DNA of 64,000 nucleotides from Arthrobacter sp. H-02-3 (GTDB lineage Bacteria > Actinomycetota > Actinomycetes > Actinomycetales > Micrococcaceae): the NCBI RefSeq assembly GCF_003097355.1, contig NZ_PYUI01000002.1, forward strand, positions 124,001-188,000, read 5' to 3'. This document shows, piece after piece, positions 16,164 to 24,651 of this stretch (the first letter of the stretch is position 1; each line of letters begins with the position of its first letter). Under the pieces are notes generated by a model, which searched no databases, had not been told where the DNA came from, and was given only the letters and a program-made list of their open reading frames with translations. Both the position numbers and the translations under genes were made by a program.

Positions 16164-18320
16164 TCAGCCGGCCGCAGCCGGATTGAGCTTGAGCCTGCGC
16201 AGCAATTGCGCGTTCAGGGCCACCACAATTGTCGACGCCGACATCATCACGGCGCCCGCGGCGGGGGAGAGGACGATCCCCGCGAAGGCCAGAACCCCGG
16301 CCGCCAGCGGCACCGAGATGATGTTGTACCCGGTGGCCCAAACGAGGTTTTGCCACATCTTCCGGTAACTCGCCTTGGACAGGTCGAGCATCGACAGCAC
16401 GGCCCGGGGGTCGTTGCCGGCCAGGACCACACCGGCGGATTCCACGGCCACATCCGTGCCGCCGCCGATCGCAATCCCCACCTCCGCCCGTGCCAGCGCG
16501 GGGGAATCGTTGACGCCGTCGCCCACCATGGCCACTCTCAGCCCCCGGCCCTGTAGTTCGGCCACCTTCTTGTCCTTGTCCGCGGGCAGGACCTCGGCAA
16601 ACACTTCGTCGATGGCGAGTTCGGCGGCGACGGCCTGCGCGACCTGCCGGGCGTCGCCGGTGATCATGGCCACCTTGATGCCGCGGGCCTGGAGGGCCCG
16701 GACGGCCTGGCGGGACTCGGGCCGTACGGCATCCTCGAGGCTGACAGCGCCCAGCACGGTGCCGCCGTCCACCACGTGGAGCACAGCTGCGCCGCGCTCC
16801 AGCCAGGCCCCGGTGGCGGCGGCCAAAGCCGGGGGCTCCTGCAGACCCAGTTCCCGGAGCAGTGCCGGGCCGCCCACGTAAACGGTGCGGCCACCGATCG
16901 TGGCACGGACTCCGCGGCCGGTCAGCGAGGTGAACCCGTCCGCCGTCGGAATCTCCAACCCCCGTTCCCGGGCGGCGGCGACGATGGAACGGGCTACGGG
17001 ATGTTCACTGTCGGCTTCCACGGCGGCCGCGAGGGCCAGGACTGCGTCCTGGCCGGTTGCCGTGCCGGCGCCTGCGGCGCTCACGACTCCCTTGAGCTCC
17101 GGCTCGCCCCGGGTCAGGGTTCCGGTCTTGTCGAAGAGCACGACGTCGACCGTCCGCATCCGCTCCAGCGCCATCCGGTTCTTGATCAGGACGCCCGCCC
17201 GGGCTGCCCGCTCGGTGGAGATCGCGATGACGAGCGGGATGGCAAGGCCCAGGGCGTGGGGGCAGGCGATCACGAGGACGGTCACGGTGCGGGTGACGGC
17301 GTCGGTGACGCTGCCCATCAAGGTCCAGAAGACGAAGGTGAGGAGGCCGGTTCCGGCGGCGAAGTAGAAGAGGAACGCGGCCGCCCTGTCGGCGAGGGCC
17401 TGGGCCCGGGAGGACGATGCCTGCGCCTCGGCCACCAAACGCTGGATCCCGGCGAGGGCGGTGTCCTCGCCGATGGCTGACACCCGGACCCGCACGGAGT
17501 TGTCCGTTGCGATGGTGCCGGCCACCACGGGATCCCCCGGTGCTCGCAGGACAGTTTTCGATTCGCCGGTGATCATGGATTCGTCGAATTCGGCCTGGCC
17601 GTCGCTGACCGTACCGTCGGCCGGCATCCGGCCGCCGGGGCGGACTAGGATGGTGTCTCCGGCGCGGAGCTCGGAGACGCTGACAGTCTCCGTCCCGGCG
17701 CCGGTGACGCGTTCGGCTTCGTCGGGCAGAAGAGCTGCCAGGGCATCCAGTGCGCCTTGGGCGGAGCCGAGGGCGCGCATCTCGATCCAGTGGCCCAGCA
17801 ACATGATGGGGACCAGTAGCGCCAGCTCCCACCAGAAGTCTAGGTCGAAACCGCCCAGGCCCAGGCTGGTCACCCAGGAGGCGATGAAGGCAACGCTGAT
17901 GGCCATCGCGATCAGCAGCATCATTCCCGGCTTGCGCGTCCTCAGCTCACTGAGGCCGCCCTTGAGGAAAGGCCGGCCGCCGTAAATGAAGATCGCCGTG
18001 CCGAACACCGGGGGAATCCAGGCCGAGCCGGGAAAGACGGGCGGCTCGTAGCCGAGGAGATCCGCGAACATGGGGCTGAAGAAGACCACCGGAACGGCCA
18101 GGGCCAGGCTCAGCCAGAACCTGTCCCTGAACATCGCGACGCTGTGCCCGGCATGCTGTCCCTGACTGTGCACCATGTGGCTGTCCCCGGCGGGGCCTGC
18201 CGTGGCGGGGGCGGCCGCATGCACCCCGTGGCCACCGTGCGGCGTCCCGTGCGGGCCGTGGCTGCGGGTGTGTGGGTCGACACTCTTGTCAACGCCGGGG
18301 CCGGTGTGCCGGTGTTCCAT
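16164..18320 (-). CDS. Heavy-metal P-type ATPase, CopB (CPH) type
   Basis: 718-residue P1B ATPase that probably exports copper. The N-terminal 60 residues are rich in His (HGPHGTPHGGHG...). The membrane motif is CPHALGLAIPLV, i.e. Cys-Pro-His, as in CopB-type pumps, rather than the CPC of CopA pumps. The phosphorylation site is DKTGTLT, with TGE (MITGES) and GDGVNDSPAL hinge motifs present. The ATG at 18320 has AGGAG 9 bases upstream; another in-frame ATG at 18350 has none. A CsoR-family-like operator lies at 18369-18385, directly upstream. A multicopper oxidase gene precedes it. Confidence 0.93.
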   Translation of the reverse strand: MEHRHTGPGVDKSVDPHTRSHGPHGTPHGGHGVHAAAPATAGPAGDSHMVHSQGQHAGHSVAMFRDRFWLSLALAVPVVFFSPMFADLLGYEPPVFPGSAWIPPVFGTAIFIYGGRPFLKGGLSELRTRKPGMMLLIAMAISVAFIASWVTSLGLGGFDLDFWWELALLVPIMLLGHWIEMRALGSAQGALDALAALLPDEAERVTGAGTETVSVSELRAGDTILVRPGGRMPADGTVSDGQAEFDESMITGESKTVLRAPGDPVVAGTIATDNSVRVRVSAIGEDTALAGIQRLVAEAQASSSRAQALADRAAAFLFYFAAGTGLLTFVFWTLMGSVTDAVTRTVTVLVIACPHALGLAIPLVIAISTERAARAGVLIKNRMALERMRTVDVVLFDKTGTLTRGEPELKGVVSAAGAGTATGQDAVLALAAAVEADSEHPVARSIVAAARERGLEIPTADGFTSLTGRGVRATIGGRTVYVGGPALLRELGLQEPPALAAATGAWLERGAAVLHVVDGGTVLGAVSLEDAVRPESRQAVRALQARGIKVAMITGDARQVAQAVAAELAIDEVFAEVLPADKDKKVAELQGRGLRVAMVGDGVNDSPALARAEVGIAIGGGTDVAVESAGVVLAGNDPRAVLSMLDLSKASYRKMWQNLVWATGYNIISVPLAAGVLAFAGIVLSPAAGAVMMSASTIVVALNAQLLRRLKLNPAAAG

Positions 18321-18368
18321 GATGCATGCTCCTGAAGGGTGCTCAGTCATTGATGGCTACGCCCCAAC

Positions 18369-18385
18369 ATACCCCGGGGGGGTAT
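18369..18385. promoter_or_regulatory. CsoR/CstR-family-like operator before the copper ATPase
   Basis: ATACCCCGGGGGGGTAT has perfect 7-bp inverted arms (ATACCCC/GGGGTAT) around GGG. This is the known recognition pattern of the CsoR/RcnR/CstR repressor family. It sits between the multicopper oxidase stop (18408) and the ATPase start, so the ATPase can be regulated separately. Confidence 0.65.
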
Positions 18386-18407
18386 TTCGCGCAAGAGGTC
18401 GAGTGAT

Positions 18408-19886
18408 TCAGCGGACCTCGATGGCGCCCATCATCCCGAGGTCCTCGTGGTCCAGGATGTGGCAGTGATACGCGGATCGTCCGGTGAAGTCCCTGAACGC
18501 AATCCGGACGGTCACGCGTCCGTTCGCGGGCACATTGACCACGTCCTGCCAGGCAGGGGAGGCGGGGGCTGCGCCATCGACCGAGATGAGCTGCATCGGC
18601 CAGACGTGCAGGTGGAACGGGTGGTCCATGGGACTGGTGTTGACCACGGTCCACTCCTCCACGGTGCCGGCCGCTACGGTGGTGTCCGTCCTGGCCTCGT
18701 CGAATTCCCGGCCGTTGATGGTGAAGGCCATCATCCCGGTGCCGCCTCCGCCCATGCTCCCTGCGCCCATGCCGGCTGCCAGCAGGAATTGCCGGTGCGC
18801 GGCGACAGGTGCCTGGCGCAGATCCGCGGGGGCAGGTTGGGGCGGCACCCCGGAGGGGCCGGGGACGGATTCGCCCGCTACCTGGAGCGTCGCCAGGGAG
18901 ATGCCCTGGGAAGGGTCCCCCTGGGCCCGTCCGGCAGGACCCCGGCCCATCATGCCGGGCATGCTGCCACGGTCATAGTAAGCGGACCGGAGAACGGACT
19001 CGCCGGCCATCGTCGTCACGAGAAGGTCGGCCCGGTTCCCCGGCGCCAGGAGCACCTCCTCCACGGCTGCCGGCGACTGGAATCGCCCGGAGTCCATGCC
19101 GAGCAGCTGCATGCTCTGTCCGTCCAGCTGCAGCCGCAGGTAGCGGGCAGCGCAGGCGTTGACTAGCCGCCACCGCTCCCGTTGCCCGGGAAGGGCGCTG
19201 AGCAGAGGGTTGCTTTGGCCATTGACGAGCACCAGCCCGCCTTCCCGGCCGGCCATGCGTTCTGATGGCGGAACGTCCCGGACGTTTCCGGCGGCGTCCA
19301 GGTCCGTGTCGGACACCACCAGGACGCGGTCCATGGACACCGGAAGGGGGGCGGCGTCCTCGACGACGATCGCGCCGAAAAGGCCGCCGAAGATCTGCTC
19401 CGCGACCATGCCGTGGTGGTGGGGGTGGTACCAGTAGACGCCGGGCGGGTGGTCGGCCGGCAGCCGGTATTCGTAATCAAAGCTGCCGCCGGGGTCCACC
19501 GCGACAAACACGTTGTCCCCAGCCCCCGCCGGGGACACATGGAGCCCGTGCACGTGAAGGTTGGTGGGTTCAGCCAAGCGGTTGGTCAGCCGGATGCTGA
19601 GCACGTCACCTGCGCGCAGGCGCAGCGTGGGGCCGGGGCTGGTCCCGTTGTAGCCAAGGGCCGTGGCCTGGCGGCCGGCAAGCTGCACGGGACCCCGGGC
19701 CGCCTCCAGCTCGAGCGCGAGGCTGCCGCCAGCGCTGCGAAGTTCGGCCGGGTGCGTCAGGGCAGCCCCGGTAACCGGCGCGCTGAGGGACGTCAGCGTC
19801 CAGGCGAGCCCCGCTGCTCCGGCCGCGGTTCCGGCCACGCCAAGGCCGCCCAGGAGCAGGGCGCTGCGGCGGCTGAGCGGCTGCAC
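18408..19886 (-). CDS. Multicopper oxidase (Tat-exported)
   Basis: 492-residue multicopper oxidase, likely oxidising Cu(I) or phenolics outside the membrane. The N-terminus has paired arginines (SRRSALLLGGLGVAGTAAG), a Tat-like signal. Copper ligands are visible as LHVHGLHV, WYHPHHHG, HPFHLHVWPMQ and the T1/T3 segment YHCHILDHEDLGMM. A Met/Gly-rich stretch (MPGMMGRGPAGR and AAGMGAGSMGGGGTGMM) resembles the methionine-rich loops of CueO-like enzymes. It starts at GTG and its first base overlaps the TAG of the upstream SHOCT gene, with GAGGAG as SD, so the two are translationally coupled. Confidence 0.93.
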   Translation of the reverse strand: MQPLSRRSALLLGGLGVAGTAAGAAGLAWTLTSLSAPVTGAALTHPAELRSAGGSLALELEAARGPVQLAGRQATALGYNGTSPGPTLRLRAGDVLSIRLTNRLAEPTNLHVHGLHVSPAGAGDNVFVAVDPGGSFDYEYRLPADHPPGVYWYHPHHHGMVAEQIFGGLFGAIVVEDAAPLPVSMDRVLVVSDTDLDAAGNVRDVPPSERMAGREGGLVLVNGQSNPLLSALPGQRERWRLVNACAARYLRLQLDGQSMQLLGMDSGRFQSPAAVEEVLLAPGNRADLLVTTMAGESVLRSAYYDRGSMPGMMGRGPAGRAQGDPSQGISLATLQVAGESVPGPSGVPPQPAPADLRQAPVAAHRQFLLAAGMGAGSMGGGGTGMMAFTINGREFDEARTDTTVAAGTVEEWTVVNTSPMDHPFHLHVWPMQLISVDGAAPASPAWQDVVNVPANGRVTVRIAFRDFTGRSAYHCHILDHEDLGMMGAIEVR

Positions 19887-20230
19887 TAGGACTCCTCACC
19901 CAGCACCTTCAGGCTCTCGCGGTACTCCTCTGCGGAGAGCTCGCCCCGGGCAAAGCGTTCGTCAAGGATCAGGCGGGCCTGGGACCGTCCGGGCGGCGGG
20001 GAAACAGGTCCGTTGGGAGGAGGAAAAGAACCGGGAGGGGTGACCGGCCCCGGCGGCGGATACTGCCCGGGACCATGCGGGCCCGGGCCCGGCGCCACGC
20101 CCCCGCCGTTATGGCGAACCCCGCCTGTCGCGAGCCGGATGGCCAGGATGACCAGCACCGCAATCCCGGCGAGCAGCAACACGCCCCAAAGCCACATCCA
20201 GCCGATCTGGTACCCGTAACCCCACATCAT
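19886..20230 (-). CDS. Small membrane protein with C-terminal SHOCT domain
   Basis: 114-residue protein: an N-terminal transmembrane helix (MWLWGVLLLAGIAVLVILAIRL), a Gly/Pro-rich spacer, and a short SHOCT-type tail (LILDERFARGELSAEEYRESLKVLGEES). SHOCT domains are short oligomerisation modules at protein ends. It starts at MMWGYGYQ with GAAGGGA before it. It is the first gene of the minus-strand run feeding the multicopper oxidase, so a membrane role in copper handling is inferred. Confidence 0.8.
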   Translation of the reverse strand: MMWGYGYQIGWMWLWGVLLLAGIAVLVILAIRLATGGVRHNGGGVAPGPGPHGPGQYPPPGPVTPPGSFPPPNGPVSPPPGRSQARLILDERFARGELSAEEYRESLKVLGEES

Positions 20231-20332
20231 GACGCATCCCTTCGCCGCGGTCGCGCCGGCCGGGCCGGCCGGCCGCATCCCGTGCGACCGTCCCTGGCCA
20301 CAATCCAATCGTGCGTCTGTGGGGGCTCCAGT

Positions 20333-20346
20333 GCTAGGGCCCTAAG
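20333..20346. promoter_or_regulatory. Near-palindrome in the SHOCT/multicopper-oxidase promoter region
   Basis: CTAGGGCCCTAA is one base short of a perfect 12-bp palindrome, about 105 bases upstream of the SHOCT start. It may be an operator, but its position is not tied to a clear promoter. Confidence 0.25.
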
Positions 20347-20410
20347 TCGTCTTTGTGCCTGTCGCCGGAGGCTCCGGTTGCGGGCGCCACGTTCCAGGGC
20401 TGCCCGGGCT

Positions 20411-21784
20411 TCAGCTGATCAGCAGCCCCAGTGCCTCGGCCAGGTGGCCGACCTCCCGGACCGTGAATCCCGCGGGCACGGGGCCGTGCCCGTTGGGGCT
20501 GGACGGCACCACGGCATGGGTGAAGCCGAGCCGGTGTGCTTCCTGGATGCGCTGGTTGATGCCGGGGACTGGACGGACTTCGCCTGCCAGGCCTACCTCG
20601 CCGAAGGCGATCAGGCGCTGGGGGAGGGGCTTCTTGGCCTTCGCGGAAGCCACGGCCAAGGCCACGGCCAGGTCCGTGGCGGGCTCGCTGAGCTTGACTC
20701 CGCCGACCGTTGCCACATAGGAGTCATCCTTGTTCAGCAGGCAGCCCGCGCGCTGCTGCAGGACGGCGAGCAGCATCGCGACGCGCGAGCTGTCCAGCCC
20801 GCTGGTGGCGCGGCGGGGCTGCGAGCTGGCGCTCTCGGCGAGCAGCGCCTGGACTTCGGCGAGCAGCGGCCGGCGGCCCTCGAGCGTCACCGTGATACAG
20901 GTTCCGGACACCGGGTCCTTCGTCCGCGAGACGAACAGGCCGCTGGGATCGGCGAGGCCCTCGATGCCGTCCTCGTTCAAGTCGAAGCAGCCGACGTCGT
21001 CGGTAGGTCCGTAGCGGTTCTTGACGGCGCGCAGCAGGCGCAGCCGCGAGTGCCGTTCGCCCTCGAACTGGCAGACCACATCCACGAGGTGTTCCAGCAG
21101 GCGGGGCCCGGCAATGGAGCCGTCCTTGGTCACGTGTCCTACCAGCAGCGTGGTCATGTTCCGGCGCTTGGCCGCGGCGATCAGGGAGGCAGCAACCTCG
21201 CGCACCTGGGACACCCCGCCGGCGCTTCCCTCGACGTCGGCGCTGCTCAGGGTCTGCACCGAATCCACCACGAGCAGTCGCGGTTCGAGTTTTTCCACCT
21301 GCCCCAGAGCCTGCCCGAGGTCCGTTTCGGCCGACAAATACAAGGATTCGGCGACGGCGTCGATCCGGTCCGCGCGGAGCTTGACCTGGGCGGCGGATTC
21401 CTCGCCGGTGATGTACAGGACGTCCTGCGCGGTGCGGGCGAACTTCGCGGCAACGTCCAGCAGGAGGGTGGACTTGCCCACCCCGGGTTCGCCCGCGAGC
21501 AGGATCACGGCGCCGGGCACCAGCCCGCCGCCGAGCACGCGGTCGAGTTCGTCCACGCCGGTGGGCAGGAAGGCCGCCGTGGTGGCGTCGACGTCGGCGA
21601 TCCGGCGGGCAGGTTCAAGGACCGTGGTGGCCGCCGTCGTCCGGGCGACGGCGGTGCCGGTCTCCTCGACGCTGCCCCACGCCTGGCATTCGCCGCAGCG
21701 GCCCACCCACTTGACGGTCGTCCAGCCGCATTCGGCGCATTTGTAGCCCGGTGCCTTCGGCCCCCGGGAAGTCTTTGTAGCCAT
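20411..21784 (-). CDS. radA: DNA repair protein RadA
   Basis: 457-residue RecA-related ATPase that promotes branch migration in recombination. A zinc finger is at Cys16/19/30/33 (YKCAECGW...GRCGECQAWGS). The Walker A motif is GEPGVGKST (98-106), and KNRYGPTDDVG carries the RadA-specific KNRFG-like motif. The C-terminal Lon-protease-like domain follows (LSEPATDLAVALAVASAKAKKPLP). The start ATG is clear, with no competing upstream frame. The FUSC gene upstream is on the same strand, 60 bases away. Confidence 0.96.
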   Translation of the reverse strand: MATKTSRGPKAPGYKCAECGWTTVKWVGRCGECQAWGSVEETGTAVARTTAATTVLEPARRIADVDATTAAFLPTGVDELDRVLGGGLVPGAVILLAGEPGVGKSTLLLDVAAKFARTAQDVLYITGEESAAQVKLRADRIDAVAESLYLSAETDLGQALGQVEKLEPRLLVVDSVQTLSSADVEGSAGGVSQVREVAASLIAAAKRRNMTTLLVGHVTKDGSIAGPRLLEHLVDVVCQFEGERHSRLRLLRAVKNRYGPTDDVGCFDLNEDGIEGLADPSGLFVSRTKDPVSGTCITVTLEGRRPLLAEVQALLAESASSQPRRATSGLDSSRVAMLLAVLQQRAGCLLNKDDSYVATVGGVKLSEPATDLAVALAVASAKAKKPLPQRLIAFGEVGLAGEVRPVPGINQRIQEAHRLGFTHAVVPSSPNGHGPVPAGFTVREVGHLAEALGLLIS

Positions 21785-21844
21785 TGGTCCACACTATCCG
21801 GGGGCAGCGACAACGAACGGCGCGGCCGGGGTGAGGGGCCGTGC

Positions 21845-22972
21845 TTAGAGCGGGGGAAGGATGTCCCGGGCTTCCCCGGAATCCACGCCGGCGGCCTCAA
21901 GTAGATCCACCATGAGCGGCCGGAACAGCATGACCACCGTTTCGCCCTCGAGCCGGTGAACGTCCAGGATCCGGGGATGCAGGCGCCCGGCGATCTGCCG
22001 CAGCTCGGAGCGGGCCGTGCGCAGGTGGGCGCGGCGGGTGCCGTCGTGCACCTCGGCCAGGCCCAGCGACAGTTCGTCGACGGCGGCGGCCGTCTCCTGC
22101 AGGACCTCGGCGATGTTCTGGGTGGCCTCGTCCGAGAGCGCCGCATGGTTGATGGCGCTGGTCAGCCGGCGGGCAAAGACCCGGCTGTTGCGAAGCGCGA
22201 GATCTATATAGTCGAGCGACTGATCCATCTGGTCCAGCTCGTCCCGGTGCCGCCGGTAGGCGGGTGCCAGGGTGGCCACCTCGCCGGAAGCGCGCAGCGA
22301 CTGCCGCATGGCGTCGATGAGTGGCTGGCAGTTCCGCCCGCGGATGAGCGCATGCCAGGCCTGGGTGGCGTCGCTGTAGCTCAGCGCCGAGGCGCATTCC
22401 CGCAGCACCTCGGCGAGCTCGTGCAGGAGCTTCTTGACGTCATTGCGGGGTTCACGCCGGGGGTCCTTGGGCACGAGGATGGTCACGAGCAGCGCGAACA
22501 CTCCGCCCACCACGGCATCGATGCTCCGGGTGAACGGGCCCCCGGCCGGCGCGGGCAGGAGCACCACGAGTACTGACTGCAGACCCAGCTGGGTGGTGAA
22601 GATGGTCCCGCTGTCCAGGAACCGGGCCAGCAGGATGGAAAACAGGAGAACGACGGCGGCCTGCCAGATCCCGGAGCCCAGCCAGTGCAGCAGCAAGTCC
22701 CCGACCACGATCCCGAGGGTGCAGCCCAGACCCACCTCGATGACGCGGCGAAGCCTGGGGTCGCGGGAGAAACCGAGGGCAATCAGGGATGAGGTGGCAG
22801 CGAACAACGGCCCGCTATGCCCCAGGACGTATTCGGCGAACGCGTAGGCGCCCACGGCGCACGCGGTCATCTGGATGGCCGGCATGAGGGAGTTCCGGCT
22901 CCGGACAAAGCCGGTGCGGACCCGGCCGCGCAGGAATCGTGCGCTTGCAGAGAGTCCAGTCGCGGAGGCCAT
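21845..22972 (-). CDS. FUSC/aromatic-acid-exporter-like membrane protein
   Basis: 375-residue protein with four to six transmembrane segments in the first 170 residues (including SLMPAIQMTACAVGAYAFAE, IWQAAVVLLFSILLARFLD and SIDAVVGGVFALLVTILVPK) and a helical cytoplasmic second half. This layout fits the FUSC/ArAE family of putative efflux proteins. Substrate is unknown. I place the start at ATG 22972 (MASATGL), preceded by GGAGGG at short spacing. It is divergent from pstS. Confidence 0.8.
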   Translation of the reverse strand: MASATGLSASARFLRGRVRTGFVRSRNSLMPAIQMTACAVGAYAFAEYVLGHSGPLFAATSSLIALGFSRDPRLRRVIEVGLGCTLGIVVGDLLLHWLGSGIWQAAVVLLFSILLARFLDSGTIFTTQLGLQSVLVVLLPAPAGGPFTRSIDAVVGGVFALLVTILVPKDPRREPRNDVKKLLHELAEVLRECASALSYSDATQAWHALIRGRNCQPLIDAMRQSLRASGEVATLAPAYRRHRDELDQMDQSLDYIDLALRNSRVFARRLTSAINHAALSDEATQNIAEVLQETAAAVDELSLGLAEVHDGTRRAHLRTARSELRQIAGRLHPRILDVHRLEGETVVMLFRPLMVDLLEAAGVDSGEARDILPPL

Positions 22973-23333
22973 GCCCTCCAGTCTATTTGCTGCCCCGCGC
23001 CGGCCGTTCACGGCCTTGTCGCGGCCCGGTCACAGCCTTGTCACGGGCCGGGACGGCACAATCGCGGACGCAACGGGCAGGCGCGGCAGTCCGGCACGGC
23101 GGGTCTGTCCCAAGGGTCCTTCTTGGGGTTTCACCGATACGACCGTGACGCACAGAACACAATGGAGACCCGGCAGATGTAAACCAATAGTCCGGCGTCG
23201 TTAACCAGCCGTTCACCTTGGACCGCAATTCTCTTCATCTGGGCGACCTACCTTCGGTAAAGGTACAAACCGTACGCATCCTTGCGGGCCTTCTCCGGCC
23301 CGGCACGCAAAGCCCTGGAAGGGGTACATCTAA
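22973..23333. other. Intergenic region between FUSC gene and pstS
   Basis: 361 bases with no supported gene. It holds the divergent promoters, GTCAC-type repeated words at 23025-23050 (GGTCACAGCCTTGTCACGGG) and a Pho-box-like direct repeat at 23200-23221. Confidence 0.5.
23200..23221 (+). promoter_or_regulatory. Pho-box-like direct repeat upstream of pstS
   Basis: GTTAACCAGCC followed immediately by GTTCACCTTGG forms two 11-base direct repeats with the GTTNACC core that actinobacterial PhoP boxes use. It lies 113 bases before pstS. Phosphate-starvation induction of pstS is inferred. Confidence 0.6.
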
Positions 23334-24455
23334 GTGAAGGCACTCCGCTTCGGCCGCAACGCGGCTATCGCTGTCATCGCCGTTGGCGCGCTCGCGCTGA
23401 CCGCTTGCGGTTCGGACAACGCAACCAACGCGGCTACGTCCGCCGCGCCGTCCGCCTCGGGTCCCGCTGTCACCGGCACCCTGACCGGCGTCGGCTCCAC
23501 CGCCCAGGGCGCGGCCATGGATGTCTGGAAGACCAACTTCGCCTCCGCGAACCCGGGTGCCACCGTGCAGTACTCCCCGGACGGTTCCGGCGCCGGACGC
23601 AAGGCGATCCTCGACGGCTCGGCCCAGTTCGCCGGCTCCGATGCTTACCTCAAAGACGACGAGCTCGCCAGCTCCAAGGCCAAGTGCGGCCCCGATGGAG
23701 CTCTCGACATCCCGGTCTACATTTCCCCGATCGCCGTGGCGTTCAACGTGCCGGGCATTACGGACCTGAAGCTCGACGCCGCCACCATTGCCAAGATCTT
23801 CCGCGGCCAGGTGGCCAACTGGAACGACCCCGCCATTGCGGCCCTGAACCCGGGCGTCCAGCTGCCGGACCTCAAGGTCACCCCGGTGAACCGCTCGGAT
23901 GACTCGGGCACCACCACGAACTTCACCGACTACCTGGCCGCCGTCGCCCCCGACGTCTGGACCGACAAGGCCGCCGGCGTCTGGCCCGCGAGCCTGAAGG
24001 GCGAGAACGCCAAGGGCACCTCCGGCGTCGTCAAGACCGTCACCGACACCCCGGGCGCCGTGACCTACGCCGACGACTCCGCAGTCAGCGGCAAGCTCGG
24101 CACCGCGCAGGTCAAGGTCGGCGACTCCTTCACGAAGATCTCCCCCGAGGCTGCTTCCAAGGCAGTCGACCAGGGCAAGCCGGTCGAGGGCCGCAACGCC
24201 AACGACCTCGCCATCAAGCTGGACCGCACCACCACGGTTGCGGGCGCCTACCCGATCGTCCTGGTGTCCTACCACATCGTCTGCACCACCTATGACACGA
24301 AGGCCACCGCCGACCTCGTCAAGGCGTTTGTGAACTACGCAGCGTCCGACGCCGGCCAGAAGGCCGCTGCCGATTCCGCCAAGTCGGCACCGCTCTCCGC
24401 GGCCCTCCAGGGCAAGGTCAAGACGGCCCTCGAGGCAGTCAAGGGCAAGGCCTAG
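23334..24455 (+). CDS. pstS: Phosphate ABC transporter substrate-binding lipoprotein PstS
   Basis: 373-residue lipoprotein that captures phosphate outside the membrane. The signal peptide ends in the lipobox LTAC (Cys25). The mature part has the PstS signatures GVGSTAQGAAMDVWK, the binding-loop region GSGAGRKAI and RSDDSGTT. Starts with GTG after GGAAGGGG. It is separated from pstC by a 196-base gap containing a large hairpin, so its transcript level can differ from that of the permease genes. Confidence 0.96.
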   Translation: MKALRFGRNAAIAVIAVGALALTACGSDNATNAATSAAPSASGPAVTGTLTGVGSTAQGAAMDVWKTNFASANPGATVQYSPDGSGAGRKAILDGSAQFAGSDAYLKDDELASSKAKCGPDGALDIPVYISPIAVAFNVPGITDLKLDAATIAKIFRGQVANWNDPAIAALNPGVQLPDLKVTPVNRSDDSGTTTNFTDYLAAVAPDVWTDKAAGVWPASLKGENAKGTSGVVKTVTDTPGAVTYADDSAVSGKLGTAQVKVGDSFTKISPEAASKAVDQGKPVEGRNANDLAIKLDRTTTVAGAYPIVLVSYHIVCTTYDTKATADLVKAFVNYAASDAGQKAAADSAKSAPLSAALQGKVKTALEAVKGKA

Positions 24456-24502
24456 GGAAACGTTGCGCTCAAAGGCATAGTGGAAACACCAGCCTGACGA
24501 AG

Positions 24503-24553
24503 GTTCCCTGTTCCGAAACGGCCGCCACCGGCGGCCGCGACGGGGCAGGGAAC
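24503..24553. repeat. Nested inverted repeat between pstS and pstC
   Basis: Outer arms GTTCCCTG (24503-24510) and CAGGGAAC (24546-24553) enclose an inner perfect 8-bp stem CGGCCGCC/GGCGGCCG (24519-24537). The structure can fold in RNA and may be a partial terminator or a 3' stabiliser for pstS mRNA. Confidence 0.65.
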
Positions 24554-24651
24554 CGACGCATTTGTTCGAAGAACCAGGATTTGCCGGACCCCGGCCGCGG
24601 AAGCGTCCGCAGCCGTAGCCCGGATTCCCACCCAAACCGAAGGACCATGAA

